This document shows, one piece after another, positions 40,842 through 50,879 of a stretch of 64,000 bases of DNA. Both the position numbers and the translations under genes were made by a program. Under the pieces are notes generated by a model. That model had not been told where the DNA came from. It was given only the letters and a program-made list of their open reading frames with translations, and ran no database searches. Source of the stretch: Streptomyces odontomachi (GTDB lineage: Bacteria; Actinomycetota; Actinomycetes; Streptomycetales; Streptomycetaceae); assembly GCF_024435355.1 (NCBI RefSeq), contig NZ_JAMJWG010000016.1:124001-188000 (forward strand), read 5' to 3'. Position 1 is the stretch's first letter, and the number at the start of each line of letters is the position of its first letter.

Positions 40842-40852
40842 CAGCAGATTTT

Positions 40853-40945
40853 AACTCTGTGGAGTTGATTGGTCGCGTTCAGTGTTCGAAGAGGTCTCGC
40901 GTTCAGCGTTCGAAGGAGTCTCGCGTTGAGTGTTCGAAGGGGTCC
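40853..40945. repeat. Dyad and 24-bp tandem repeats between hydrolase and holB
   Basis: AACTC-TGTG-GAGTT (40853-40866) is a perfect short dyad just upstream of the hydrolase -10 and may be an operator. It is followed by three 24-base tandem units (consensus CGCGTTCAGTGTTCGAAGGG plus GTCT) at 40874-40897, 40898-40921 and 40922-40945, directly after the holB stop. In another frame they read as NTERETPS-like repeats, but holB ends before them. Confidence 0.7.
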
Positions 40946-40960
40946 CGTACGAGGTCGGGG

Positions 40961-42166
40961 TCAGCCGGACCGCAGCGCCAGGGTCATGGCCTCCACCGCG
41001 AGCAGCGGCGCCACATTGCGGTCCAGGGCCGCGCGGCAGGCGGCGATCGCGTCTATGCGGCGGAGTGTGGCCTCGGGCGACGAGGCGCGCGCCAGGCGTT
41101 CCACCGTGTCCGCGACGTCCGCGGTGGACAGGGCGAGACGGGAGCCGAGCTGGAGGGCGAGGACGTCGCGGTAGAACGCGGTGAGGTCGATCAGGGCCAG
41201 GTCGAGGCTGTCGCGCTGGGTGCGGGTCCTGCGGCGCTTCTGGCGGTCCTCCAGGTCCTTCATCACGCCCGCCGTGCCGCGCGGCATCCGGCCGCCCTGG
41301 GCCGCACCCAGGGCGGTCCGCAGCTCCTCGGTCTCCCTGGTGTCGACCTCCTCGGCGACCTGCTTGGCGTCCTCGGACGCCGCGTCGATCAGCTCCTGGG
41401 CGGCCTTGAGGCAGCCGCCCACGTCGTCGACGCGGAGCGGGAGCTTCAGGACGGTGGCGCGCCGGGCGCGGGCGCGCTCGTCGGTGGCGAGCCGGCGGGC
41501 CCGTTCGATGTGGCCCTGGGCGGCGCGGGCCGCCGCCTCGGCCGCCGGTGGCTCGATGCCGTCCCGCCGTACCAGCATGTCGGCGACGGCGGCCACGGCC
41601 GGGGTGCGCAGGGTCAGGTGGCGGCAGCGGGAGCGGATGGTGGGGAGCACGTCCTCCAGGGAGGGCGCGCAGAGCAGCCAGACCGTGCGGGGCGCGGGTT
41701 CTTCGATGGCTTTGAGCAGGACGTTCCCCGCGCCCTCGGTGAGGCGGTCGGCGTCCTCCAGGACGATGACCTGCCAGCGGCCGCCGGCGGGCGACAGCTG
41801 TGCGCGGCGTACCAGGTCGCGGGTTTCCTTGACGCCGATGGAGAGCAGGTCCGTACGGACGATCTCGACGTCCGCGTGGGTGCCGGCCAGGGTCGTGTGG
41901 CAGCCGTCGCAGAAGCCGCAGCCGGGGGCTCCGCCGAGCGCCCGGTCGGGGCTGACGCACTGGAGCGCGGCGGCGAAGGCCCGCGCGGCGGTGTCGCGGC
42001 CGGAGCCGGGCGGGCCGGTGAACAGCCATGCGTGCGTCATCCTGGACGCCTCTGGCAGCGGGGTGTCCTGGGCGACGGCGGTGACGGCGGCGTCGGCATC
42101 ACGGGCCGCGGCGTCGAGTTGGGCACTCACCTGCTCCTGGCCCACCAGGTCGTCCCATACGGTCAT
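40961..42166 (-). CDS. holB: DNA polymerase III delta-prime subunit
   Basis: 401 residues, clamp-loader delta-prime homologue. Walker A is WLFTGPPGSGRDTAARAFAAALQC (the Lys is Arg, as often in delta-prime), the zinc module reads CGFCDGC, and RWQVIVLEDADRLTEGAGNVLLKAIEEP and RSRC are the Walker B and sensor regions. ATG at 42166 begins MTVWDDLVGQEQV as in other Streptomyces. Upstream tmk and topA are on the same strand, the usual core order. Confidence 0.95.
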   Translation of the reverse strand: MTVWDDLVGQEQVSAQLDAAARDADAAVTAVAQDTPLPEASRMTHAWLFTGPPGSGRDTAARAFAAALQCVSPDRALGGAPGCGFCDGCHTTLAGTHADVEIVRTDLLSIGVKETRDLVRRAQLSPAGGRWQVIVLEDADRLTEGAGNVLLKAIEEPAPRTVWLLCAPSLEDVLPTIRSRCRHLTLRTPAVAAVADMLVRRDGIEPPAAEAAARAAQGHIERARRLATDERARARRATVLKLPLRVDDVGGCLKAAQELIDAASEDAKQVAEEVDTRETEELRTALGAAQGGRMPRGTAGVMKDLEDRQKRRRTRTQRDSLDLALIDLTAFYRDVLALQLGSRLALSTADVADTVERLARASSPEATLRRIDAIAACRAALDRNVAPLLAVEAMTLALRSG

Positions 42167-42342
42167 GGGGTCACCGCCGTCGTGTCGTTCCGGGTCGTGT
42201 CGTCCTGCGCATGGCGTTCTGCTCGTCTCATGCCGAGTCGTCCTGCGCAGTTCATTGTGCGGCACGGCACTGACAGCGGGGCGGCACCGGATGACGACCC
42301 GGCACCGTCATGGGGTGCGCCGGGGCGCACGCGGAAACGGCC

Positions 42343-42372
42343 ACAGGCGCGGGGCCAAGGCTCCGCGCCTGT
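42343..42372 (-). terminator. Terminator between tmk and holB
   Basis: ACAGGCGCGG (42343-42352), ten-base loop, CCGCGCCTGT (42363-42372) forms a perfect 10-base stem 11 bases behind the tmk stop codon. It may reduce read-through from tmk into holB. Confidence 0.65.
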
Positions 42373-42383
42373 GCACGACACCG

Positions 42384-45300
42384 TCAGCGACCGCGACCGT
42401 GGCCTCCCGAACCGCCCCGCCCGTCCTCGTCGTCATGCGGGCCGAGGAGTTCGTCGGCGAGGGTCGGCAGGTCGTCCAGGGGGGTCTCCTCCGCCCAGTC
42501 GGGGCGGGGGCGCCGGCGCGCGGCGTCGGCGTCCACCTGGGGGATCGGACGGGTCTCGTCCGTGGGCCCGATGCTTCCGGACTGACCCGGCGGCGGCGCC
42601 GCGTGGTCGTCGCGGAAGTAGCCGGGCGGCACGCGGTCCGCGGGGCCACCCGGCGGTGCCGGGGGCACGTCTCCGGGGTGGTCGTCACGCACCGGCGGCA
42701 GCACCGCCGTCTCGTCCGGGGCACCCGAGTCGTCGATCTTCGGCAGCACGGCCGTGTCGTCGGGGCCGAACTCCGAGGGGCGCACCACCGGCGTGGGCAC
42801 CGTCTCGACGACGTCCGGCGACTCGTACGGCCGCCCGCCGGACGCGCGGGCGGCGCCACCCGCACCCGGGCCACCGCCGCGCCACGGGTCGGCCGATGCG
42901 GAGCCCTCCGAACCGCCCGCCCCGGACGAACCCTCACCCGGGGACCCGGCGGAACCCGACCCCGAGCCTCCGCCCGGGCCCTGCTCACCGGACCCGGCCT
43001 CGGTCGATCCGCCTGCGGCGGGCCCGCCGCTCTCGTGCTCGGCGCGCTCACGCTCCGCGCGCTCGTGCTCGGCGCGCAGCAGGGCCTCTTCCGCCCGGCG
43101 CTGCTCCTCCTGCCGGCGGGCTTCCTCGGCGGCGCGTACCCGGGCCTCGTCCTCGGCCTGTTGGCGGCGGCGCGCCTCTTCCGCGGCGCGCTCCTGCTCG
43201 GCGGCGAGCATCCTGGCGCGTTCCTCTTCGGCGCGGCGGCGGGCGTCTTCGGCGCGCTTTTTGGCCTCCTCCGCCTGGCGCTCGGCCTCACGGTCCCGCG
43301 CCTCGGCCAGCTCCTGCTGGCGGCGGGCCTCCTCGGCGGCGAGCGCGGCCTGCCGCTCGCGCTCCACGCGCTCCTCTTCGGCGCGGCGCGCGGCCTCTTC
43401 CTCGGCGCGTCGCCTGGCCTCCTCCTCGGCCGCCTTGCGGGCCTCTTCCTGGGCCTTCTTCTCGGCGTCGGAGAGCGGCAGCATGGCGTCGAGGCGGCGG
43501 CGGATCACCATGGTGACGGCGTCCGACTCCTGGCTGGCGTCGACCACGAGGTACCGGCCGGGGTCGGCGGCCGCCAGGGTGAGGAAACCGCTGCGCACGC
43601 GCGCGTGGAACTCGGCCGGCTCCGACTCCAGGCGGTCCGGCGCCTCCGTGAACCGCTCGCGCGCGGCCTCCGGCGCGACGTCGAGCAGCACCGTCAGATG
43701 CGGCACGAGGCCGCCGGTGGCCCAGCGCGAGATCCGGGCGACCTCGGTCGGGGAGAGATCGCGGCCGGCGCCCTGGTAGGCGACGGAGGAGTCGATGTAC
43801 CGGTCGGAGATGACGACGGCGCCGCGCTCCAGGGCGGGGCGCACGACCGTGTCGACGTGTTCGGCGCGGTCGGCCGCGTACAGCAGGGCCTCGGCGCGGT
43901 GCGAGATGCCCGCCGACTGGACGTCGAGCAGGATGGAGCGCAGCCGCTTGCCCATGGGGGTGGCGCCCGGCTCACGGGTGAGCACCACCTCGTGCCCCTT
44001 GGCGCGCACCCATTCGGCGAGCACTTCCGCCTGGGTCGTCTTGCCGGCGCCGTCGCCGCCTTCCACGACGATGAAGAAACCGGTGGCCGCCTGTGCCTCC
44101 ACCGGGTCGGCGCCGCGTACCGCGTCACGCAGGTCGTGCCGCAGGGAGACACCGGAGCGGTCGTCGACCTTGGCGAGCAGCAGCGCCGCCACCGGCAGCA
44201 GGAGCGCACCGACCAGCATCAGGGTGTACGCGGCACCGCCGTGCGCGAAGACGAACTTGCCGCTCTCCACCCGGTGCCGCCCGATCGCGCCGGCCAGCAC
44301 GGGGGCGGCCACCGCGGCGACGGCGACGAAGACGCGCACCACGGCGTGCAGATGCGCGGTCGTACGGGCCTGCCGGGCGGGCTCGGTCTCCTGGTTGAGC
44401 AGGGTGTGGCCGGTGTTGGCTGCGATGCCGGCGGTGAACCCGGCGACGGTGACGATGCCGAGGACGGTCGCCACGTCGGGGACCAGTCCTGCGGCGAGCA
44501 GGGCGATACCGGTGAGGGCGGTGGCCAGCGCCATCAGCCGGCGCCGGGACAGGAACGGCAGCACGGACGGGGCGGTGCGGATGCCGAGCGCTGTGCCGCC
44601 GGTCAGGGCGAGGGCCAGCAGGCCGAACGTCACCGGGCCGCCGTCGAGATCGATGGCGTGCAGCACGGCGACGGCGACGGCGGCCGAGATCGCAGCGGCC
44701 ACCGCCGCGCAGGCGAAGACCAGCAGCGGAACGGCACCGGTGCGGCCCCGGTCGACTCCTGCGGCCGTCCTGGGGCGGCGCAGGCCCTCGATGGGGGACT
44801 TGGGGCGCGGGGTGTCGACCGCGGGCAGCTCGAGCGAGGCCAGCACGGAGAGCGAGGCGGCGAACAGCCCGGCTGCCACGTACGAGGCGAGGGCGGCCTG
44901 GTGGCCGTCGAACCAGACGACTCCGGTGGCCAGGAGGTTGCTGATGAGGGTGACGGCGACGAGGGCGGCGCCGGCCGTCGGCAGCGTCAGGAAGCCGGTG
45001 CGCAGCGACAGGCGGCGCAGCGCGTCCATGTGGTCGGGTAGCGGCCGGACGGCGGCGCCTTCCAGGGGCGGTGCCGGCAACAGGCTGGGCGCGACGCTCT
45101 CCCGGCACACCGTCCAGAAGCGCTCGGCGACTCCGGTGACGAAGGCGGTGACGAGCAGCAGGGCGGGCGCGTCCTGGGGGACCCAGTCGATCCACAGCGG
45201 CGCGATGATCAGCAGGACGGCGCGCAGCCCGTCCGCACCGAACAGGGTCCAGCGCCGGTCGAGTGGTCCGCCGGGGGCGGTGAGCGCGCTCAACGGGCCG

Positions 45301-45602
45301 AGGAGCACGGCACCGAACAGGAGCGTCGCCAGGATGCGGGCGGCGAAGACCGCGGCGACGGCGAACGCGGCACCGCGGTAGTCCCCTCCGAAGGAGCCGT
45401 CCGCGACGGCGGCCTGGAGGACCAGGACGACCAGCACGAGCAGGGCAAGGATGTCGCCGGTCCCGGCGATGATGTGGGCGCTCCACAGCCTCTTCAGCTG
45501 GGGTTGGCGCAGCAGCGCACGAAGGGCACGCTCACGTGAATCTGCGACCAGGTGGTCGTCTGGGGCCGTGGCGTCGGCCGTGGGCTGCTCGGCTCGCGTC
45601 AT
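42384..45602 (-). CDS. tmk: Membrane-domain-fused dTMP kinase
   Basis: 1072 residues in three parts. Residues 1-480 are an MFS-like membrane domain with about 10-12 helices. Residues 508-710 are thymidylate kinase: P-loop GGDGAGKTT at 515-523, LTREPGATPMGKRLRSILLD and the DRYIDSSVAYQGAGR motif. Residues 725-900 are a long charged Ala/Glu/Arg coiled coil, then a Gly/Ser/Pro linker and acidic tail with repeated TAVLP, TAVLP and TRPIP motifs like phosphorylation or FHA-docking sites. It makes dTDP for DNA synthesis. Fused kinases of this kind occur at this locus in other Streptomyces. The ATG is seven bases after a TAGGCT -10, so probably leaderless. Confidence 0.93.
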   Translation of the reverse strand: MTRAEQPTADATAPDDHLVADSRERALRALLRQPQLKRLWSAHIIAGTGDILALLVLVVLVLQAAVADGSFGGDYRGAAFAVAAVFAARILATLLFGAVLLGPLSALTAPGGPLDRRWTLFGADGLRAVLLIIAPLWIDWVPQDAPALLLVTAFVTGVAERFWTVCRESVAPSLLPAPPLEGAAVRPLPDHMDALRRLSLRTGFLTLPTAGAALVAVTLISNLLATGVVWFDGHQAALASYVAAGLFAASLSVLASLELPAVDTPRPKSPIEGLRRPRTAAGVDRGRTGAVPLLVFACAAVAAAISAAVAVAVLHAIDLDGGPVTFGLLALALTGGTALGIRTAPSVLPFLSRRRLMALATALTGIALLAAGLVPDVATVLGIVTVAGFTAGIAANTGHTLLNQETEPARQARTTAHLHAVVRVFVAVAAVAAPVLAGAIGRHRVESGKFVFAHGGAAYTLMLVGALLLPVAALLLAKVDDRSGVSLRHDLRDAVRGADPVEAQAATGFFIVVEGGDGAGKTTQAEVLAEWVRAKGHEVVLTREPGATPMGKRLRSILLDVQSAGISHRAEALLYAADRAEHVDTVVRPALERGAVVISDRYIDSSVAYQGAGRDLSPTEVARISRWATGGLVPHLTVLLDVAPEAARERFTEAPDRLESEPAEFHARVRSGFLTLAAADPGRYLVVDASQESDAVTMVIRRRLDAMLPLSDAEKKAQEEARKAAEEEARRRAEEEAARRAEEERVERERQAALAAEEARRQQELAEARDREAERQAEEAKKRAEDARRRAEEERARMLAAEQERAAEEARRRQQAEDEARVRAAEEARRQEEQRRAEEALLRAEHERAERERAEHESGGPAAGGSTEAGSGEQGPGGGSGSGSAGSPGEGSSGAGGSEGSASADPWRGGGPGAGGAARASGGRPYESPDVVETVPTPVVRPSEFGPDDTAVLPKIDDSGAPDETAVLPPVRDDHPGDVPPAPPGGPADRVPPGYFRDDHAAPPPGQSGSIGPTDETRPIPQVDADAARRRPRPDWAEETPLDDLPTLADELLGPHDDEDGRGGSGGHGRGR

Positions 45603-45771
45603 CCGTCCAGCCTATCGGGAGCGACTGACAGGGCGACGGCTGGCCGCCCTTAGGCGCCGGTTCCGGTCCGGCAGTCGATCGCCGGTTCGCCTCATGCCCA
45701 GGTAGGAGGCCCGGGCCGGCCCCGGACCGCGGAAGACGAGACGGTGGTCCCGTACTCCCCCGGCTGGTGCC

Positions 45772-48597
45772 TCACTCCCCCGTCGGCTTCTTCGCCGCGG
45801 ACTTCGCCGTCGTCTTCTTGGCCGCCGTCTTGCTGGTCGTCTTCTTGGCCGTCGTCTTGGCGGCGGCCTTCTTCGCGGGGGCCTTCTTGGCCGCCGTCTT
45901 CTTCGCCGCGGTCTTCTTCGCCGTCTTCTTGGCGGGGCCCTTGGCACGCTTCTCGGCGAGCAGCTCGAAGCCGCGCTCGGGGGTGATGTCCTCCACGCTG
46001 TCGGCCGAGCGAAGCGTGGCGTTGGTCTCGCCGTCGGTGACGTACGGGCCGAAGCGACCGTCCTTGACGACGACGGGCCGGCCGCTCTCCGGGTCCTCGC
46101 CCAGCTCCTTGAGCGGCGGCTTGGCGGCCGCCCGACCGCGCTGCTTGGGCTGGGCGTAGATCGCGAGAGCCTCGTCCAGGGTGATGTCGAAGAGCTGCTC
46201 CTCGCTCTGCAACGAGCGTGAGTCCGTGCCCTTCTTCAGGTACGGGCCGTAGCGGCCGTTCTGCGCGGTGATCTCGACGCCCTCCGGGTCGGTGCCCACG
46301 ATCCGCGGCAGCGACATCAGCTTCAGGGCGTCGTCGAGCGTGACGGTGTCCAGGGACATCGACTTGAACAGCGAGGCGGTGCGCGGCTTGACCGCGTTCT
46401 TACCGGTCTTCGGGGTGCCCTCGGGCAGTACCTCCGTGACGTACGGACCGTAGCGGCCGTCCTTGGCGACGATCTGGCGCCCGGTCGACGGGTCGGTGCC
46501 CAGCTCGAAGTCACCGCTCGGCTTGGCCAGCAGCTCCTCGGCGTACTCGACCGTCAGCTCGTCGGGGGCGAGGTCGCCGGGCACGTCGGCGCGCTGGTGG
46601 CCCTCCTCGTCGCGGTTGCCGCGCTCGACGTACGGGCCGTAGCGCCCGACGCGCAGCACGATGCCGTCGCCGACGGGGAACGAGGACACCTCGCGGGCGT
46701 CGATCGCGCCCAGGTCGGTGACGAGCTCCTTGAGGCCGCCGAGGTGGTCGCCGTCGCCGTTGCCGGCGGCGGCCGCGGCACCGTCGGCGCCCTGGGCGTC
46801 GCCCTCGCCGAAGTAGAACCGCTTCAGCCACGGCACGGACTGCGCCTCACCGCGTGCGATGCGGTCGAGGTCGTCCTCCATGCGGGCGGTGAAGTCGTAG
46901 TCGACGAGCCGCCCGAAGTGCTTCTCCAGGAGGTTGACGACGGCGAAGGACAGGAAGGACGGGACGAGTGCGGTGCCCTTCTTGAAGACGTAGCCGCGGT
47001 CCAGGATCGTGCCGATGATCGACGCGTACGTCGACGGGCGGCCGATCTCGCGCTCTTCCAGCTCCTTGACCAGCGAGGCCTCGGTGTAGCGGGCCGGCGG
47101 CTTGGTCGCGTGGCCGTCCGCGGTGATCTCCTCGGCGCTCAGCGCATCGCCCTCGGCGACCTGCGGCAGGCGGCGCTCGCGGTCGTCCAGCTCCGCGTTC
47201 GGGTCGTCGGCGCCCTCCACGTAGGCCTTCAGGAAGCCGTGGAAGGTGATCGTCTTGCCCGAGGCGCTGAACTCGGCCTCGCGGCCGTCGCTCGCCCGGC
47301 CGCCGATCTTGACGGTGACGCTGTTGCCGACCGCGTCCTTCATCTGGGAGGCGACGGTCCGCTTCCAGATCAGCTCGTACAGCCGGAACTGGTCACCCGT
47401 GAGACCGGTCTCGGCCGGGGTGCGGAACCGGTCACCGGAGGGGCGGATCGCCTCGTGCGCCTCCTGCGCGTTCTTGACCTTGCCGGCGTAGGTGCGCGGG
47501 CGCTCCGGCAGGTAGTCGGCGCCGTAGAGCTGTGTGACCTGCGCGCGGGCGGCGGTCACTGCGGTGTCGGAGAGCGTCGTGGAGTCCGTACGCATGTAGG
47601 TGATGAAGCCGTTCTCGTACAGCTTCTGGGCGATCTGCATGGTCGCCTTCGCGCCAAAGCCGAGCTTGCGGCTGGCCTCCTGCTGGAGGGTGGTGGTGCG
47701 GAACGGCGCGTACGGGGAGCGGCGGTACGGCTTGGACTCGACGGAGCGCACCGCGAACGCGGACTGCTCCAGTGCGACGGCCAGTGCGCGGGCGTTCGCC
47801 TCGTCGAGATGGAGGGTGTTCGCGCTCTTCAGCCGCCCGCGGGAGTCGAAGTCCCGGCCCTGGGCGACACGCCGTCCGTCCACGCTGGTCAGCCGGGCCA
47901 CCAGGGACGCCGGGTCGGACGAATCACCCGCACGGCCGGTGGCGAAGGTGCCGGTCAGGTCCCAGTACTCGGCGGAGCGGAACGCGATGCGCTCGCGCTC
48001 GCGCTCGACGACGAGCCGGGTGGCGACGGACTGGACACGCCCAGCGGACAGCCGCGGCATGACCTTCTTCCACAGCACCGGGGAGACCTCGTAGCCGTAC
48101 AGCCGGTCGAGGATGCGGCGGGTCTCCTGGGCGTCGACCAGCTTCTTGTTCAGCTCGCGGGGGTTGGCGACGGCGTCCCGGATGGCGTCCTTGGTGATCT
48201 CGTGGAAGACCATCCGGTGCACCGGGATCTTCGGCTTGAGGACCTCCTGGAGGTGCCAGGCGATCGCCTCGCCCTCGCGGTCCTCATCCGTCGCCAGGAA
48301 GAGTTCGTCGGACTCGCGCAGCAGTTCCTTGAGCTTCTTTACCTGGGACTTCTTGTCAGCGTTGACGACGTAGACGGGCTGGAAGTCGTGCTCCACGTCC
48401 ACGCCGAGGCGGCGCACCTCGCCGGTGTACTTCTCCGGGACTTCGGCGGCGCCGTTGGGGAGGTCACGGATGTGCCCGACGCTCGCCTCGACGGTGTATC
48501 CGGGCCCGAGATAGCCCTTGATCGTCTTCGCCTTGGCAGGCGACTCGACGATGACGAGTCGGCGGCCGCCCTGTGCGGTCTCGCTGGTCGGGGACAA
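45772..48597 (-). CDS. topA: DNA topoisomerase I
   Basis: About 941 residues, type IA topoisomerase. TOPRIM domain RRLVIVESPAKAKTIKGYLG ... TDEDREGEAIAWH holds the metal acids; the catalytic Tyr is in FITYMRTDSTTL (about residue 334). The C-terminal half carries repeated GRYGPY-type topo C-terminal modules, and the last 60 residues are a Lys/Ala tail (KKTAAKKTAAKK) typical of actinobacterial TopA and needed for processivity. The TTG start at 48597 is chosen because homology begins with SPTSETA and GGAGAGAAG lies upstream; the frame is open to 48663. Confidence 0.96.
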   Translation of the reverse strand: MSPTSETAQGGRRLVIVESPAKAKTIKGYLGPGYTVEASVGHIRDLPNGAAEVPEKYTGEVRRLGVDVEHDFQPVYVVNADKKSQVKKLKELLRESDELFLATDEDREGEAIAWHLQEVLKPKIPVHRMVFHEITKDAIRDAVANPRELNKKLVDAQETRRILDRLYGYEVSPVLWKKVMPRLSAGRVQSVATRLVVERERERIAFRSAEYWDLTGTFATGRAGDSSDPASLVARLTSVDGRRVAQGRDFDSRGRLKSANTLHLDEANARALAVALEQSAFAVRSVESKPYRRSPYAPFRTTTLQQEASRKLGFGAKATMQIAQKLYENGFITYMRTDSTTLSDTAVTAARAQVTQLYGADYLPERPRTYAGKVKNAQEAHEAIRPSGDRFRTPAETGLTGDQFRLYELIWKRTVASQMKDAVGNSVTVKIGGRASDGREAEFSASGKTITFHGFLKAYVEGADDPNAELDDRERRLPQVAEGDALSAEEITADGHATKPPARYTEASLVKELEEREIGRPSTYASIIGTILDRGYVFKKGTALVPSFLSFAVVNLLEKHFGRLVDYDFTARMEDDLDRIARGEAQSVPWLKRFYFGEGDAQGADGAAAAAGNGDGDHLGGLKELVTDLGAIDAREVSSFPVGDGIVLRVGRYGPYVERGNRDEEGHQRADVPGDLAPDELTVEYAEELLAKPSGDFELGTDPSTGRQIVAKDGRYGPYVTEVLPEGTPKTGKNAVKPRTASLFKSMSLDTVTLDDALKLMSLPRIVGTDPEGVEITAQNGRYGPYLKKGTDSRSLQSEEQLFDITLDEALAIYAQPKQRGRAAAKPPLKELGEDPESGRPVVVKDGRFGPYVTDGETNATLRSADSVEDITPERGFELLAEKRAKGPAKKTAKKTAAKKTAAKKAPAKKAAAKTTAKKTTSKTAAKKTTAKSAAKKPTGE

Positions 48598-49061
48598 CTT
48601 CGCTCTTCTCTCCGGTCGACGCTCGGTGGACATGTGCTGACGGTGCGGAGTGTGACGGTACATCCCGCCCCCGTGTCAAACGGGGAAAGCCCGCAACGGC
48701 CACTCGAACGGTAACCCGACTTTCCCGGTTCCTGCCGCCCGGCGTCACGACCTGCCCGTACGGGCTATGCGGAGGGTTATCTCTCAATTTTCCGTCGGGC
48801 CGTCCGGTGGGCCGGCTTCCCAGCCTAAACCTGACGGGAGCCGTGCCCGCCGGACGCGGCTGCCGGACGGGACGGGCGTGGGGGCGCCGATGCGATCGGA
48901 TTCACACCGTTTCGCGCCGTGCCGCTCCGCCGCGCCGCTCCGCTCCGGGGGCGCGCCGGCGGGGCGCGCGGGCCGTGTGCGGGGCGGCGACCTGCGCGCC
49001 ACAGTCCCCGCCCCGCCGGGGCACGCAGCTGCCCGCGGCCGGCGGCACCGCCGGTCCCGTG
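48598..49061. other. Intergenic region upstream of topA
   Basis: 464 bases with no convincing gene. It holds TTGACA on the minus strand at 48679-48674, a possible -35 of topA with no good -10, a GC hairpin GCGCGCC/GGCGCGC near 48951-48969, and CCGGCGG-CA-CCGCCGG (49039-49054), a likely terminator just behind the methyltransferase gene. Confidence 0.5.
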
Positions 49062-50879
49062 CTACCCGACCGGTTCCAGGAAGCCCTGCTCCATCAGGAG
49101 GCGGATCCGCGGGGGCATGCTGTCCCGCAGCCGCACCGGGTCCTCCCCGATCAGCTGAGCGATCGCATCGAGGATCCGCCCGGCGGGGAGCGTGCCGTCG
49201 CATGCGCCGGCGAAGCCCGCGCCGACCGTGTCGACCCGGGTGGCCCTGCGCATCCCACGCTGCTGGCGCAGCACGATGTGCTCGGGGTCCTCGGCGCCGG
49301 GCAGCCCGACCTGCTCCTGCACGACGTCGGGCGCGAGCCTCAGATGACTGGCGAGCAGCGCCGCGTCGTCGTACGTGCGGAGCTGGTCCCGGCGGCCGAA
49401 GTGCGCCCGTACGGTCCCGCCGAGGGGCTGCTCCACGGGGTGCGGCCACTCCTCGACGGTGACGGACGGCGCCTGGGAGCCGGTCCTGCGCAGGGTGATC
49501 CACCCGAATCCGACGGCCGTCGTGCGGCGCCGCGCGAACTCCTCCAGCCAGGCGTCGTAGCGCGCCGCATACCCGGCCGGGTCCATACGGTGCTCACCCG
49601 CGTCGCGCAGCCACAGTTCGGCGTACTGGGTGACGTCCTGCACCTCGCGCTGGACGATCCACGCATCGCAGCCGCTCGGGACCCAGGAGCGGAGGCGTTC
49701 GGTCCAGTCCTCGTCGGCCACGTGCTGCCAGTTGGCCAGAAACTGCGCATACCCTCCCTCGTTCAGACGCTGCCCGGCGCCCTGGACGAGCGTCCGGCAC
49801 AGGTCGTCCCCGCCCACTCCGGCTTCCCGGTAGGTGAGGCAGCCACGGGACCGGGCGTCGCCGGACGCGGCCGGGACGGTGCCCACCGGGGAGATCACGA
49901 ACGGCGGATTGGACACGATCAGGTCGTACGTCTCGTCGCCCACCGGCTCGTAGAGCGAGCCCTCGCGCAGGTCGGCGGCCGGGGCGCCGGACAGCGCGAG
50001 GGTCAGTGCGGCACACCGCAGGGCCCGGGGGTTGACGTCGGTGGCGGTGACCCGGGACGCGTGCTGGCTTGCGTGCAGCGCCTGGATGCCGGAGCCGGTG
50101 CCGAGGTCGAGGGCGGCGGTCACGGGGGTGCGCACGGTGAGCTGGGCGAGCGTCGTGGAGGCGCCGCCGACGCCGAGCACCACGTCTGCGTCGGCGGACC
50201 GGCCGCGCCCGCCGATGCCCGAGGCGCCGCCGACCGCGCACCCCAGGTCGGAGACGATGAACCAGTCCTTTTCCCGCTCCCCCGGTCCGGCGTAGGGCCG
50301 CACGTCCACGGTCGCCGCGACCTGCGCACCGTCCCCCGCTCCGCCGGTGGCCCGGGCGGTGCCCGCAGGGGTCAGCCAGCCGCTCGCCAGGCACTGCTCG
50401 ACGGGCAGGATGGCGGCCGCGCGGGCCCTGGGGACGGGCTGCTGGAGCAGGAAGAGGCGGACGAGGGTCTCCAGCGGGGTGTCACCGCGGGTGGCACGCA
50501 GCGCGGGCACCGTCTCGCCGCGCGCCAGGGCCGCGTACGCGGGAGCCCCGAGCAGGCCGAGCAGCCCTTCGTCGGTGAAACCCGCGGCCAGCAGCGCGTC
50601 GCGCAACCGGGCAGCGGCCTCGGCTCCTTCGGACGTCCTCGGGGCAGTGGAGTCGGAGGACGGCGGCGGGGACGATCCGGCGGATCCGGCGGATGGGGCA
50701 GACGAGGTGGATGAGGTGGATGCATCGGACGCGGTGGATGCGGCGGATGTCGAGGACGCGTCAGGTGGGCTGGGTGGGGCGGAGGAGGCGGATGCGGGCG
50801 ACGATGCGTTGGGCGACAGGGGCAGACCTGCCGGGCTGGTGCTACTCACGGGACCATTGTGTCGACTGGAACCGGCCAT
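49062..50879 (-). CDS. Methyltransferase (class I, NPPF motif)
   Basis: About 605 residues. The SAM-binding part has AALDLGTGSGIQALHASQHASRVTATDVNPRAL and the catalytic SNPPF of N-directed methyltransferases acting on RNA, DNA or protein Gln. A preceding domain (AARLRDALLAAGFTDEGLLGLLG to YAGPGEREKDWFIVSDLG) and a C-terminal winged-helix-like region are as in the conserved Streptomyces protein at this locus. The N-terminal 90 residues are Ser/Ala/Pro repeats from hexanucleotide-like repeats and are likely disordered. Start uncertain: ATG 50879 used, GTG 50849 possible, the frame is open to 51050. Confidence 0.87.
   Translation of the reverse strand: MAGSSRHNGPVSSTSPAGLPLSPNASSPASASSAPPSPPDASSTSAASTASDASTSSTSSAPSAGSAGSSPPPSSDSTAPRTSEGAEAAARLRDALLAAGFTDEGLLGLLGAPAYAALARGETVPALRATRGDTPLETLVRLFLLQQPVPRARAAAILPVEQCLASGWLTPAGTARATGGAGDGAQVAATVDVRPYAGPGEREKDWFIVSDLGCAVGGASGIGGRGRSADADVVLGVGGASTTLAQLTVRTPVTAALDLGTGSGIQALHASQHASRVTATDVNPRALRCAALTLALSGAPAADLREGSLYEPVGDETYDLIVSNPPFVISPVGTVPAASGDARSRGCLTYREAGVGGDDLCRTLVQGAGQRLNEGGYAQFLANWQHVADEDWTERLRSWVPSGCDAWIVQREVQDVTQYAELWLRDAGEHRMDPAGYAARYDAWLEEFARRRTTAVGFGWITLRRTGSQAPSVTVEEWPHPVEQPLGGTVRAHFGRRDQLRTYDDAALLASHLRLAPDVVQEQVGLPGAEDPEHIVLRQQRGMRRATRVDTVGAGFAGACDGTLPAGRILDAIAQLIGEDPVRLRDSMPPRIRLLMEQGFLEPVG

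Noticed and set aside
40851..42029. Alternative minus-strand frame over holB ending in NTERETPS-like repeats
   Set aside because: The holB motifs are in the neighbouring frame; this frame only looks interesting because of the 24-base tandem repeats.
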